DNA of 64,000 bases from Sphingomonas aliaeris (GTDB lineage: Bacteria; Pseudomonadota; Alphaproteobacteria; Sphingomonadales; Sphingomonadaceae). Made by a program: the position numbers and the translations under genes. The notes under the pieces are model-generated. The model had not been told where the DNA came from and did not search any database. It worked only from the letters and a program-made list of their open reading frames with translations. Shown one piece after another: positions 9,237-17,907 of this stretch (its first letter is position 1; each line of letters opens with the position of its first letter). The stretch spans positions 2,296,501 through 2,360,500 of the forward strand of contig NZ_CP061035.1 in NCBI RefSeq assembly GCF_016743815.1. The letters are read 5' to 3'.

Positions 9237-10028
9237 ATGACGACCCAGACACATGCAGGCGATATCCGCCCGCCTTCGGCGCTGCTGGCGCTGACCGAAC
9301 TGCCCCGCGCCATCGCGGAGTTCGGGTCGCTGGGTCTCGCCGCACCGATCCTGGCCAGCGCGCCGCATGGCGACGGTCATCCCGTGCTGGTGCTGCCGGG
9401 CTTCGTCACGACGGACGTTTCGACCCGCGTGCTGCGATCGTTCCTGAAGCGGATGGGCTATGATGCGCATGCCTGGGAACTTGGCCGCAACCTTGGGCCG
9501 AAAGCGATCGGTGCAGAGGGCGAGAAGCTGATCGCGCGGCTGAAGGCGGTGCATGATACGACCGGGCAGAAGGTGAGCATCGTCGGATGGAGCTTGGGCG
9601 GGGTGATGGCGCGGCAATTGTCGCGTCGTGCGCCGGAAGCGGTTCGTCAGGTCATCACTCTGGGATCGCCATTCACCGGGTCGCCGCGGGCGACGAACGC
9701 CTGGCGAGCCTATCAGATACTGACCGGCCACAAGATCGATGGCGACGATGCACGTGCGCAGTTGAGCGAGAGCGAGACCGCACCACCGGTGCCGTCGACG
9801 TCGATCTTCTCGCGGGAAGATGGCGTGGTTGCATGGCAGAACTGCATCGAACCCAGCGGTGCCGAGACCGACAATATCCAGGTCCACGGCAGCCATTGCG
9901 GGTTGGGCGTTAATCCGGCCGTGCTGTACGCGATCGCGGACCGGCTGGCGCAGCCGGATGGCGAATGGCGGCCCTTCGAACGTAGCGGTTTGAAGGCGCT
10001 CGTCTATCCGTTTGCCGGGCACGCGTAG
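9237..10028 (+). CDS. alpha/beta hydrolase (lipase/PGAP1-like)
   Basis: A 263-residue alpha/beta hydrolase. After the first strand (HPVLVLPGFVTTD) comes the nucleophile elbow GWSLGGVMARQL with the catalytic serine. The likely acid is in SREDGVV and the base in GSHCGLGVNP. The fold resembles PGAP1/lipase-class esterases. The sequence ggagatagagatg gives a clear ribosome-binding site. It sits among PHA and wax-ester genes, so a role in lipid or polyester turnover is plausible, but this is inferred from position only. No signal peptide is seen, so it is probably cytoplasmic. Confidence 0.85.
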   Translation: MTTQTHAGDIRPPSALLALTELPRAIAEFGSLGLAAPILASAPHGDGHPVLVLPGFVTTDVSTRVLRSFLKRMGYDAHAWELGRNLGPKAIGAEGEKLIARLKAVHDTTGQKVSIVGWSLGGVMARQLSRRAPEAVRQVITLGSPFTGSPRATNAWRAYQILTGHKIDGDDARAQLSESETAPPVPSTSIFSREDGVVAWQNCIEPSGAETDNIQVHGSHCGLGVNPAVLYAIADRLAQPDGEWRPFERSGLKALVYPFAGHA

Positions 10029-10051
10029 GGCCTGATCTCTCTCAGTCTGAC

Positions 10052-10097
10052 GGAGGGGGCCGTCCTTGAGCTAGTAGCTCGTGGACGGCCCCCCTCC
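10052..10097. terminator. bidirectional hairpin between convergent genes
   Basis: An inverted repeat lies between the hydrolase (plus strand) and the phasin gene (minus strand). The left arm is 10052-10065, the right arm 10083-10097, and the loop contains its own short GAGCT/AGCTC stem. The arms differ only in that the left has five G and the right six C. A second small stem (CTCGGCC/GGCCGAG, 10102-10119) follows. Position and symmetry fit a terminator, though there is no clear T tract. Confidence 0.6.
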
Positions 10098-10151
10098 ACC
10101 ACTCGGCCAAGCGGCCGAGCGGTCCCCTCCCCGTGCCGGGGAGAATCTTGG

Positions 10152-10502
10152 TCAGTCTTTGCCGCGTAGAGGCGCGACGGATTCCTGGCCGATCTTGACG
10201 ATCAGCTCGCCGATTTCCTTGGCCTGCGTCATGCTGCGTGATCCCTGCTCGCGCAGGTAATCGCCCTGAACTTTCATCACTTCGCTCAAATCCTTAGCAC
10301 CGGCAGCGGCGCGGAGTGCGGCGAAGGCTTCGCGGGCATTCTGTTCGGCCTGGTCGATCAGGCGCATGCTGACGGTGGACCCGCCCTCGGCGATCTTGGC
10401 GCCCGACTGACGCATCGCCTCACCCGCCTTCTTCGCCGGATCGACGATGCGTTCGTTGATCGTGTCCTTGACCTTGTCGGTGGTGTTCTTGGTATCGGCC
10501 AT
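10152..10502 (-). CDS. phasin family protein
   Basis: A 116-residue highly helical protein with phasin-like heptads (DQAEQNAREAFAALRAAAGAKDLSEVMKVQGDYLREQ). Phasins coat PHA granules or other lipid inclusions. The start lies in ATGATGG directly at the end of the upstream acyltransferase gene. ATG 10502 or 10505 are both possible, overlapping its TGA, so the pair is translationally coupled. The neighbouring PHA synthase and WS/DGAT genes support a storage-granule role. Confidence 0.85.
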   Translation of the reverse strand: MADTKNTTDKVKDTINERIVDPAKKAGEAMRQSGAKIAEGGSTVSMRLIDQAEQNAREAFAALRAAAGAKDLSEVMKVQGDYLREQGSRSMTQAKEIGELIVKIGQESVAPLRGKD

Positions 10503-12009
10503 CATGCTGCTCCTTGCTTGACTGCCGGCTTCCGACCGGCTGCGGTAGGCTTCTTCACTGGCCGGGGTCTTACCCGGATCGGCGCGACCGGCGCATGCTG
10601 CGTCGCCGCCTGCAGTTCGGCAAATGAATGCCGCAACGCATCCGCATAGGCGTCCGGGTCCGGCATCATCGCCCGGTCGCAGGTGAAGGATATCGCGATC
10701 GTGTCGCCATAGGAATAGATCGGATTGATCAGCCCCATCGAATCGAACACCGGCGCGGTGCCGTACATCGCGACCATGCGGGCGCCGCAGAAATACATCG
10801 GCACGCGGCTGCCGGGGACGTTGGTCACGACGGTGTTGTAGACCGGTGCATGCGCGTTCGCCGCACCGACGCGGGTGTAGAGCCGTGCCGCCAACCCGGC
10901 GAGACCCGCTGGCACCAACTGGCTGTAATCGGCCAGAGTGCGGGCGCCGACTGCGTTAGTCATCTCCTTCGAATTGACCGCCGCTTCATGCACATAGCGC
11001 AGACGTTCCAGCGGATCGGCGATCTGCGTGCCAAGCGGCACGACCATCGCCGAGACGAGATTGCCGAGCGCCGCCTTCTCTCCCTCCCCCGGACGGAGAT
11101 CGGCGCCATTGCCGTCAGCGACTCCGCGGGCAACTCGCCCTTGTCGTCCAGATATTTGCGCAAGCCCCCGCCGACGACCGCGAGGATCACGTCGTTGACC
11201 GTCGCGCCCGGCACCGCCTCCTTCATCGCGCGGACGTCGGCTAGCTTGAACGGCACCGCATCCCAGACGCGGTGCGCGGAGACCTTGCCGTTGAAGCGGG
11301 TCTTGGGGCCCATCTTCGTATTGGCGAGCGATACGTCGCCCTTGGTGACGCTCGCGCCCAGTTTCGCCATGCCGGGCAGCGATCGGCCGATCGTCTCGAC
11401 GATCTTCATCGGTTGGCGCAACGAGTTGAAATAGCTGCGCATCAACAGGTCGGCGACGTTCGGCATATGCTCGGGCGACCAGTCGTCCGCGCCCTCGGGC
11501 GGGGTCATGCTGGCGTCGAGATCATGCACCGCGGCGGACATCTCGACCCCGGACATACCGTCGATCGCCGCGTGATGCACCTTGGAGACGAGCGCGAAGC
11601 AGCCGGGCGGCAGGCCCTCCACATTATCGAGCCCCTCGACGATGGTGAATTCCCAAAGCGGCTTGTTCAGGTCCATCGGACGAGCGTGAAGCCGCGCGAC
11701 CTGGATGCACAATTGCCGCCAGTCGCCGGGTTTGGGCAAAGCGATGTGGCGGACGTGGAATTCGATGTCGAACTCCGGATCCTCGATCCAGTAGGGATGA
11801 TCGAGATCGAACGGCACGCGCACCAGCCGCTGGCGGAAGCTGCGCGCCCCGCCCAGCCGCGAGGCGATGAAGGACAATATGTCCTTGAACCGGACGAACC
11901 CGCCCGGCGCGGTGGAGGGATCGTAGATGCCGACCGATCCGATATGCATCGGGGTGTGCGGCGTCTCCAGATAGACGAACGACGCGTCCTGCCCGCTCAG
12001 TTGCAGCAT
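10502..12009 (-). pseudogene. wax ester synthase/diacylglycerol acyltransferase (WS/DGAT), frameshifted
   Basis: Acyltransferase that makes wax esters or triacylglycerol. It starts at ATG 12009 after a strong AGGAGAGAT site. The first frame carries the catalytic HHAAIDG motif (KVHHAAIDGMS) and PLWEFTIVEG, and runs to TAMAPISVR. From there the conserved continuation (GEGEKAALGNLVSAMVVPLG, then NVPGSRVPMYFCGARM and INPIYSYGDTIAISFTCD) is in another frame that ends at 10502. The break lies at five C at 11086-11090 (five G on the coding strand). One added G restores an intact protein of about 502 residues, a normal family length. A sequencing error is the favoured explanation. Confidence 0.88.
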
Positions 12010-12385
12010 ATCTCTCTCCTATGGCGTCTACCGCGCCCAGGAGGGATGTTAACCGAGATGAAGGCAGGGGCAAGGGCCGGACCGGCCTAAAGTTCTCACT
12101 AAGGTCACACCAGGGTCACACTGTCGCGGTGTTCGCGAGCGGCGGGAGCGGGGCGAAGTTCACACAAGGTCACACGATATTGGGGTGATTGCGCGCGGGC
12201 GGATTGGGGTTGGTCGGCGATGTGAAAGAGCGGACCGGGATTAACGGAATGTGGGCATGTAGGACAGCTTTGGCGTCCAGCATTGCGGGGAAGCTGACTA
12301 GTCACTTTGCAAAGCTTCGTTGGCTAAAGCAACGCTCCGAGCATTCACGAGCCGGAAAGCTATTGCCAGCACGCATGTCGCGGTT
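12010..12385. repeat. gene-free stretch with two direct copies of a TTC-CAC / GGTCACAC motif
   Basis: No convincing gene is visible between the WS/DGAT start and the SLATT gene end. Two direct copies of a motif of about 20 bases occur at 12090-12110 and 12156-12175 (AAGTTC, CAC, AAGGTCACAC), with a third GGTCACAC at 12114-12121. They lie just upstream of the acyltransferase gene but transcriptionally behind the SLATT gene. They could be a dispersed intergenic repeat or a regulator site; neither can be decided here. Confidence 0.45.
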
Positions 12386-12408
12386 GAGACATCTGACGAA
12401 AAGGCAAG
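12386..12408 (+). repeat. left imperfect direct repeat flanking the SLATT gene
   Basis: The sequence reads GAGA-CAT-C-TGACGAA-AAGGCAAG. It matches the right copy at 13122-13147 (GAGAGCATTTGACGAA plus AAAAGGCAAG) apart from one substitution and short gaps. It lies just beyond the stop of the SLATT gene. It may be one side of an insertion or recombination duplication. Confidence 0.5.
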
Positions 12409-12417
12409 GTTAACCCC

Positions 12418-13091
12418 CTATGATAAAATTGATATAGCTCCCGTGGCTGAAGCGCCGACAAGAACGTATTTGTAAACAATGATTGAAATCACGAGTATCG
12501 CAAAAAGATGTAGCGTCATCCAGGCGTGAGGACCGACAGCTCCATAAGCCATCTTCCGCGCCTGCTTTCCTGCCTTCCAACCGCCAACATATTCAAGGGG
12601 AAACAGGTGTGGTTTACGTCCCTGTTCTCTGGCAAAATCAACATTCGCATGATTTATCGGGCATTCATCGAGCGCAACTCGATACTCTGCTTGCAGATCT
12701 TCAAGCATTTGGTAAGCCTTTTCGGCGTCGGCGTCTATGTCGATGTTCTTCACCTTGTGGTAAACTGTCGCCACCTTGCGTGCGCATTGATGTAATAATT
12801 CACCTTGATAATAAAAGTTTTGAGATCCTTCAATAAGGTTTTAAAAATAACAAATACAGAAAGGACTATAGAGCAAGCTAACAGTATCTGATTCTGATAA
12901 TTGGCCAACTTCAATATGTTTGGCACCAAAGAAAGCGCAATAACATAAAGAGACAGGAATGATACCATGTATGAGGACAGTCTCTGTCGGGTAGCCAGCC
13001 TTAGGTTTGCTTGAAATCTTACATCGCGGGTAATTTCCACGGTGCGCTTAAAGTCAGAGATGGCTATTTTCAAGACAGTGTCGTCGCTCAT
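12418..13091 (-). pseudogene. SLATT-type two-TM membrane protein, apparently frameshifted
   Basis: ATG 13091 follows a GGGGGCG site. The first frame (to 12750) gives an N-terminal amphipathic region, FKRTVEITRDVRFQANLRLA, then two hydrophobic helices (YMVSFLSLYVIALSLVPNIL and ILLACSIVLSVFVIFKTLL). A second frame from about 12774 to 12418 continues with DADAEKAYQMLEDLQAEYRV, LDECPINHANVDF and a last hydrophobic segment (WMTLHLFAILVISIIVYKYV). Two helices followed by a helical region with an NH..(I/V)D(Y/F) motif is the SLATT layout, known from predicted pore-forming effectors linked to nucleotide-signalling defence systems. One missing base near 12775-12780 would join both into about 224 residues. 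The patch is AT-richer than its surroundings, suggesting transfer. No partner sensor gene is adjacent. Confidence 0.6.
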
Positions 13092-13121
13092 CGTCGCCCC
13101 CGATATTGTATTGTGGCTAGT

Positions 13122-13147
13122 GAGAGCATTTGACGAAAAAAGGCAAG
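13122..13147 (+). repeat. right imperfect direct repeat flanking the SLATT gene
   Basis: Partner of the repeat at 12386-12408, in the same orientation, located 31 to 56 bases upstream of the SLATT ATG. The two copies enclose about 710 bases that hold essentially only this gene. As it also covers the likely promoter region, a regulatory origin is an alternative to an insertion footprint. Confidence 0.5.
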
Positions 13148-13258
13148 CCACGCAGAGTTCGGCCTTGACGAGCCTTGTAGGGTCACATGAAAAAAATGAC
13201 AGATACTGACGAGGGTCTATGGAGCCACGAAATTTTTGGTGGCGGGCGTTAGCGGACC

Positions 13259-16200
13259 CTACTTCCCGAACCCGAACACATCCTGATGGAAGCGCCCATC
13301 CTCGATCATCTGCTCCAGCCACGCCGAGCCCTGCGCATGTTCCGTCCCCACCTGTTGCATCTGGATGCGGATCAGCGTGTCGCGGACGGCGGGGGCCATG
13401 AAGCGGCCGTCGCCGCAGAGGAAGATCTGCGCACCCGCCTGAATCGCGGCCCAGACCTTTTCCTGTTCGCCCCACAGCGCGTCCTGCACAAATTTCCACG
13501 GGTGGCTCTCCACCGCGGAGAAAGCGAGATACGGGTCGATCACGCCTTGCGCCGCCCAATCCTCGACCTCTTCGCGGCAGAACCAGTCGTGGTCGGGATG
13601 GCGACAACCGAAGAACAACAGGCTGCGTTCGATATCCGCGCCGGCGGCTTTCTGGGCGGCGCGTTCCTGGATGAAGCCGCGTAACGGGGCGAAGCCGGTG
13701 CCGGGGCCGATCAGGATCAGCGGCAGGCGCGTGTCCGATGGCGGGGCGAAGGGCGGGTTGGGGCGGCGGACATAGCCGAACACGGAGTCGCCGGGGGCGA
13801 GTTGCTGCATGTACCCGCTGGCGAAACCGCGATGTTCGCCGAGGCCCGACCAATGCGGCGCGGCCATCGTGCCGACGATCAGGTCCGCCACGTCCGGCGA
13901 CACGAGCGGGCTGGAGGCGATCGAATAGAAGCGCGGGGCGATCGCGGCGGAGAGTTCGACCAATGCATCCAGCGACAGTTCGGCGGCGGGATGCTGATCG
14001 AGCAGGTCGACCAATGTCAGGCGCTTAGCCGTCACCTCGGCATCGAACGCATCCTCCAGCCGGGCAAGTTCGCGCTTCGTATTGGGGCAGCGCGTCTGTG
14101 CGGCGACGACCGACAGCGCGCGCTTGGGCAGCGGATCGGACAGTTCGACGAAATCGGTGAGCAATTGCCGCACCGTCACCGTCTGGCCGAGCGGCAAGTG
14201 GCGGAAGCGGCCGCCCTGCCCGTCCAGCCGCAACTGCGCCGCGCCGGCGAGGCCGAGCCGCTCGATCGTCCGCGTGACGAGCTCCGGACGGTTGCGTGCA
14301 TAGACCGCGATGTGATCGCCGGTGCGATAGTCCTGCCCCTCCGGCAGGCGGATGCGGATGAAGCGGGTGGAGGGGCGCGGCGGTTCCTGCGCGAAATCCC
14401 ACAGCCCGTCGGCGGGGCGCACCATCTCCTCATTGCCCACGATCTCAAGCAGTTGCGCATGTTCGGGCAGCGCCTGCGCACGCACCTCCTGCGTATCGAG
14501 CATGCGCAGCGACAGGGAGGACGTGACTTCGGTCGGCGCGGCTTCGGCGCCCAAGGCCTTCCACAGATCGCGGACGAAGCCTGCGACCGCGCCGTCGAAA
14601 TCGCCCTGCCCGTCCGCCTCGGCGCGGGGCAGCAGCCGGGTCGCGCCCGCCGCCTCGATCGCCGCGTCGATCCGCTTGGGGAAGACCTGATAGTTCGGCC
14701 ATTGCGAGTTGCCGATTCCGAGCACGGCGAAGCGCGCGCCGGACCAGTCGGCGCCTTCGAACACGCCCGCATCCAGTCCGCGCTCGACCTCCAGCGCGCT
14801 GTCGGGGGCGCGGCCGTTATAGGTGGCGGTGACGATGACGATCACCTTGTCCTCGGGCTCCGCCCCGCCCTTGAAGCTTTCGTCCATCGATCGGACGACG
14901 GTATCGAACCCGTCGACATTGGCGCGTGCGGCGATTTCCTCCGCAATGTCGCGCGCGGTGCCGAGGCTGGAGCCGTAGAGGACGGCGAACTTCTGGCCCG
15001 AACCGGATATGGCCGCGACGGGCGCGTCGTCGGTCGTGGCATCGGGCGCGGGCGCGACGCTCAGCCGTTCGTGCGGCTGGCGCAGGCGGACGCGCATGTA
15101 GAATTCGTCGGGCTTGATCGACAGCGTTTCCTTGATCCGCAGCGTGTAGGAATGCGGATCGCTGATCGCGAATTTCTGCAGGATCATCGCCAGCGCCATC
15201 TTCGCCTCGACCATCGCGAATTGGCGGCCGATGCACGCGCGTTCGCCATTGCCGAACGGCTTGTAGGCATGCGGGTGGCGTGCCGCCTCCGCCTCGGGCA
15301 GCCAGCGGTCGATGTCGAATTCGTCCGGGTCGGTCCAGACGCTCGGGTCGCGGTGCAGGCCGGGGGCGAAGACGTTGACCGGGCGATCCTTGCGCAGGTG
15401 CCAGGTGCCGCCGATGACTTCGTCCTCGAACGGCGCGAGCGTGAAGGCGGGCGCGGTCGGCCATAGCCGCAGTCCTTCCTTCAGGATTCGCTCGATGACT
15501 TCGAGTTTTGCTACGTCGCTGTAATCCAGGCGTTTGTCGCCGGGCAGCACGCGGTCCACCTCGGCATAGGCCTGCGCCAACACGTGCGGGTGGCGGAGCA
15601 GAAGGTGCTGCGAGAAGGTGAGAAGGCCGGACGTCGTCTCATGCCCGGCGATCAGGAAGGTCAGCACCTGATAGCGGATGTTGATGTCGTCCAGCCCCTC
15701 CCCCGTTTCCGGATCGACGGCGGAGATCATCAGGTTAAGCAGATCCTTCCCATCGTTCGGATGCGCGCGGCGTTCGGCGATGATGCCGTCGACCAGCGCG
15801 TTCATCTCGTCGATATCGGCGTCATATTGTCGCTCCGCCTTCTTGGCGAAACGCTGCTGGATCGGCAGGCGCGTGATCATGTTGAGCGATTCACCCAGCA
15901 CGCGGGCGAGCGCTTCCAGGAAACTGTCCAGTTCTTCGCGTTCGAAACTGGCGAAGCGGTGGCCGAAACCGGCGATGGCGATCGAATCCAGCGTGAAGCG
16001 GGTCATGTCGTCCGCGACGAGCACGTCCGTTCCGCTCAGCCGCGACCATTTGCCGACGAGCTGGTCGGCGACCTCCAGCATCATGTCGTAATAGCCGCGC
16101 ATCGCCCGCTGGCTGAACGCGGGGAGCAGGATGCGGTGCGCCTTGCCCCAGTTCGGTTCTTCGCTGAACGCGGTGAACAGGCCGTCGCCCGCAAACTTGC

Positions 16201-16459
16201 GGACGACGCGCAGGCCCGGCCCCGGCATCTTGCGGAAGCGCGTCTCGTCGCACAATTCCTCGACCAGATCGGGGTTGGTGACGAACAGCCCGACGCGGCT
16301 GCCGAATTTCAGCTTGAAGATACCGGCGGGGAAATCGCGGCTGATGCGCAGCAGATAGCCGATCAGCCCGGCGCGCGCGATCTGGTGCAGGTGCCCGACC
16401 ACGGGCAGGCCGGGCGGGGACGGCACCCGCGCCCGATCCAATTCAGCCGCTGATGCCAT
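13259..16459 (-). CDS. bifunctional cytochrome P450 / NADPH-P450 reductase (CYP102 type)
   Basis: A 1066-residue self-sufficient monooxygenase resembling P450-BM3 in layout and length. The N-terminal haem domain has PSPPGLPVVGHL, the I-helix FLIAGHETTSGLL and the haem-thiolate loop FGNGERACIGRQFA. A flavodoxin/FMN domain starts at FAVLYGSSLGTARDIAEEIA. The FAD/NADPH reductase follows (RFYSIASSPL, LILIGPGTGFAPLRGFIQER, FLCGDGRFMAP). Known relatives hydroxylate fatty acids at subterminal positions using NADPH. The start at ATG 16459 follows a CGGAGAG site. No adjacent regulator is seen. The lipid-storage genes nearby make a fatty-acid substrate reasonable, but that is inference. Confidence 0.95.
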   Translation of the reverse strand: MASAAELDRARVPSPPGLPVVGHLHQIARAGLIGYLLRISRDFPAGIFKLKFGSRVGLFVTNPDLVEELCDETRFRKMPGPGLRVVRKFAGDGLFTAFSEEPNWGKAHRILLPAFSQRAMRGYYDMMLEVADQLVGKWSRLSGTDVLVADDMTRFTLDSIAIAGFGHRFASFEREELDSFLEALARVLGESLNMITRLPIQQRFAKKAERQYDADIDEMNALVDGIIAERRAHPNDGKDLLNLMISAVDPETGEGLDDINIRYQVLTFLIAGHETTSGLLTFSQHLLLRHPHVLAQAYAEVDRVLPGDKRLDYSDVAKLEVIERILKEGLRLWPTAPAFTLAPFEDEVIGGTWHLRKDRPVNVFAPGLHRDPSVWTDPDEFDIDRWLPEAEAARHPHAYKPFGNGERACIGRQFAMVEAKMALAMILQKFAISDPHSYTLRIKETLSIKPDEFYMRVRLRQPHERLSVAPAPDATTDDAPVAAISGSGQKFAVLYGSSLGTARDIAEEIAARANVDGFDTVVRSMDESFKGGAEPEDKVIVIVTATYNGRAPDSALEVERGLDAGVFEGADWSGARFAVLGIGNSQWPNYQVFPKRIDAAIEAAGATRLLPRAEADGQGDFDGAVAGFVRDLWKALGAEAAPTEVTSSLSLRMLDTQEVRAQALPEHAQLLEIVGNEEMVRPADGLWDFAQEPPRPSTRFIRIRLPEGQDYRTGDHIAVYARNRPELVTRTIERLGLAGAAQLRLDGQGGRFRHLPLGQTVTVRQLLTDFVELSDPLPKRALSVVAAQTRCPNTKRELARLEDAFDAEVTAKRLTLVDLLDQHPAAELSLDALVELSAAIAPRFYSIASSPLVSPDVADLIVGTMAAPHWSGLGEHRGFASGYMQQLAPGDSVFGYVRRPNPPFAPPSDTRLPLILIGPGTGFAPLRGFIQERAAQKAAGADIERSLLFFGCRHPDHDWFCREEVEDWAAQGVIDPYLAFSAVESHPWKFVQDALWGEQEKVWAAIQAGAQIFLCGDGRFMAPAVRDTLIRIQMQQVGTEHAQGSAWLEQMIEDGRFHQDVFGFGK

Positions 16460-16577
16460 CACGCTCTCCGCTTTTCTTTACACATCAACACAGGTGGTTG
16501 GGTTGCGCAACCTTGCCTGCCGCCGGCGTCGTCTCGTGAGCGGCACAGGACGACGCCGGTAGTCTTGGAGACCGGTA

Positions 16578-17840
16578 TTACTTGACCTGTACGCCGCCCT
16601 TGATGACCGCGCTGACGCGTTCCAGCACGCGCACGTCGGTCAGCGGATTGCCGTCGACCGCGACGATATCGCCATAGCGGCCGACCGCGATCGCGCCGAC
16701 GTCCTCAGGCTTGCCCAGCGCTTCGGCGGCATCGCTGGTGGCGGCGCGGATCGCCTGGATCGGGGTCATGCCCCATTCGACCATCTTGGCGAACTGCTTG
16801 CCATTGTCGCCGTGCGGATAGACGCCTGCATCCGATCCGAAGACCATCCGCACGCCCGCCCGAACCGCGCGCTGGAACGTCTGGCGCTGCTTCAGGCCAA
16901 TCATCTTCTCCTTGTCGAGGCTTTCCTGCTCGGTCCCGTTCGCGGTGCCCGTGGCGAGGATATAATCGTCGTTATAAATATCCATCGAGAACCACGTCTT
17001 GCGCTGCGCGGCGAGCTTGATCGTCTCGTCCGACGCGAGGCTGCAATGCTCGATCGTGTCGATCCCGGCGAGGATCGCGGTGCGGATGCCCTCGTCGCCA
17101 TGCGCGTGCGCCGCCACCCGCAGGTGCAGCATATGCGCCTCGTCCGCGATCGCCTTCATCTCCTCCAGCGTCAGTTGCTGCCCGCCGACGCTGTCGCCGA
17201 GCGAGAAGACGCCGCCGGTCGCGCAGATCTTGATTACCTGCGCGCCGTATTTGTGCAGCCAGCGGATCTTCGCACGCGCTTCCTCGGGCGAATTGATCAC
17301 CCCGGCTTCCTTGCGGTCGAGCGATGGCGGGAGGGAATTGTTGTCGCAATGCCCGCCGGTCGCGCCGATCGCATAGCCCGCGGTGGTGATGCGCGGCCCC
17401 TGCACCCAGCCGCCATCGATCGCCTCGCGCAGGCCGACATCCTGGAAATCGCTCGATCCGACGTTGCGCACCGACGTGAAGCCCGCATCCAGCGTCTTCT
17501 TCGCATTGCCGACGCCCACCGCGCTCCAGAACGAATCGGTATATTGCAGCCCGCGATAGCCGCCGATCTCGGCAAGGCTGGTGAGGTGGACGTGCATGTC
17601 GATCAGGCCGGGCAGGATCGTCTTGCCGCCGAGATCGATATGCTTGACGTCGCCGCCGAACTTGATCGTGCGCGCGTCGGCGATGCCGGTGATTCGCCCG
17701 TCGACGATCGTCACCGCCGGGTGGTCGACCATCTTGCCCGACAGCACGTCGATCATCCGGTCGGCAGTGACGATGACGGTTTCAGCCGATGCGGGCACAG
17801 CCGCGAGCAGCGCGATCGCCGCGCCGAGATACTTGATCAT
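16578..17840 (-). CDS. exported amidohydrolase family metal-dependent hydrolase
   Basis: A 420-residue amidohydrolase of the imidazolonepropionase/Xaa-Pro dipeptidase-like branch. A signal peptide is visible (MIKYLGAAIALLAAVPASAE), so it is probably periplasmic. The composite domain begins with ADRMIDVLSGKMVDHPAVTI. The metal site includes LPGLIDMHVHL (HxH), later histidines in RVAAHAHGDEG and DTIEHCSLA, and the final aspartate in MVFGSDAGVYPHGDN. The substrate is likely a cyclic amide, peptide or similar compound and cannot be narrowed. It lies between the P450 and a membrane-protein gene with no tight coupling. Confidence 0.9.
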   Translation of the reverse strand: MIKYLGAAIALLAAVPASAETVIVTADRMIDVLSGKMVDHPAVTIVDGRITGIADARTIKFGGDVKHIDLGGKTILPGLIDMHVHLTSLAEIGGYRGLQYTDSFWSAVGVGNAKKTLDAGFTSVRNVGSSDFQDVGLREAIDGGWVQGPRITTAGYAIGATGGHCDNNSLPPSLDRKEAGVINSPEEARAKIRWLHKYGAQVIKICATGGVFSLGDSVGGQQLTLEEMKAIADEAHMLHLRVAAHAHGDEGIRTAILAGIDTIEHCSLASDETIKLAAQRKTWFSMDIYNDDYILATGTANGTEQESLDKEKMIGLKQRQTFQRAVRAGVRMVFGSDAGVYPHGDNGKQFAKMVEWGMTPIQAIRAATSDAAEALGKPEDVGAIAVGRYGDIVAVDGNPLTDVRVLERVSAVIKGGVQVK

Positions 17841-17907
17841 GCTACATCACCCCTTTTGTGTTTTCGCGCCGTATCCTAGCCGCGAACGCGCGCCGCGCCA
17901 GTGCGAT

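Noticed and set aside
13802..15466. Long open frame of 554 codons on the plus strand
   Set aside because: Antisense to the P450 reductase; composition (many Arg, Gln, His) is that of a shadow frame in GC-rich DNA and no domain is recognisable.
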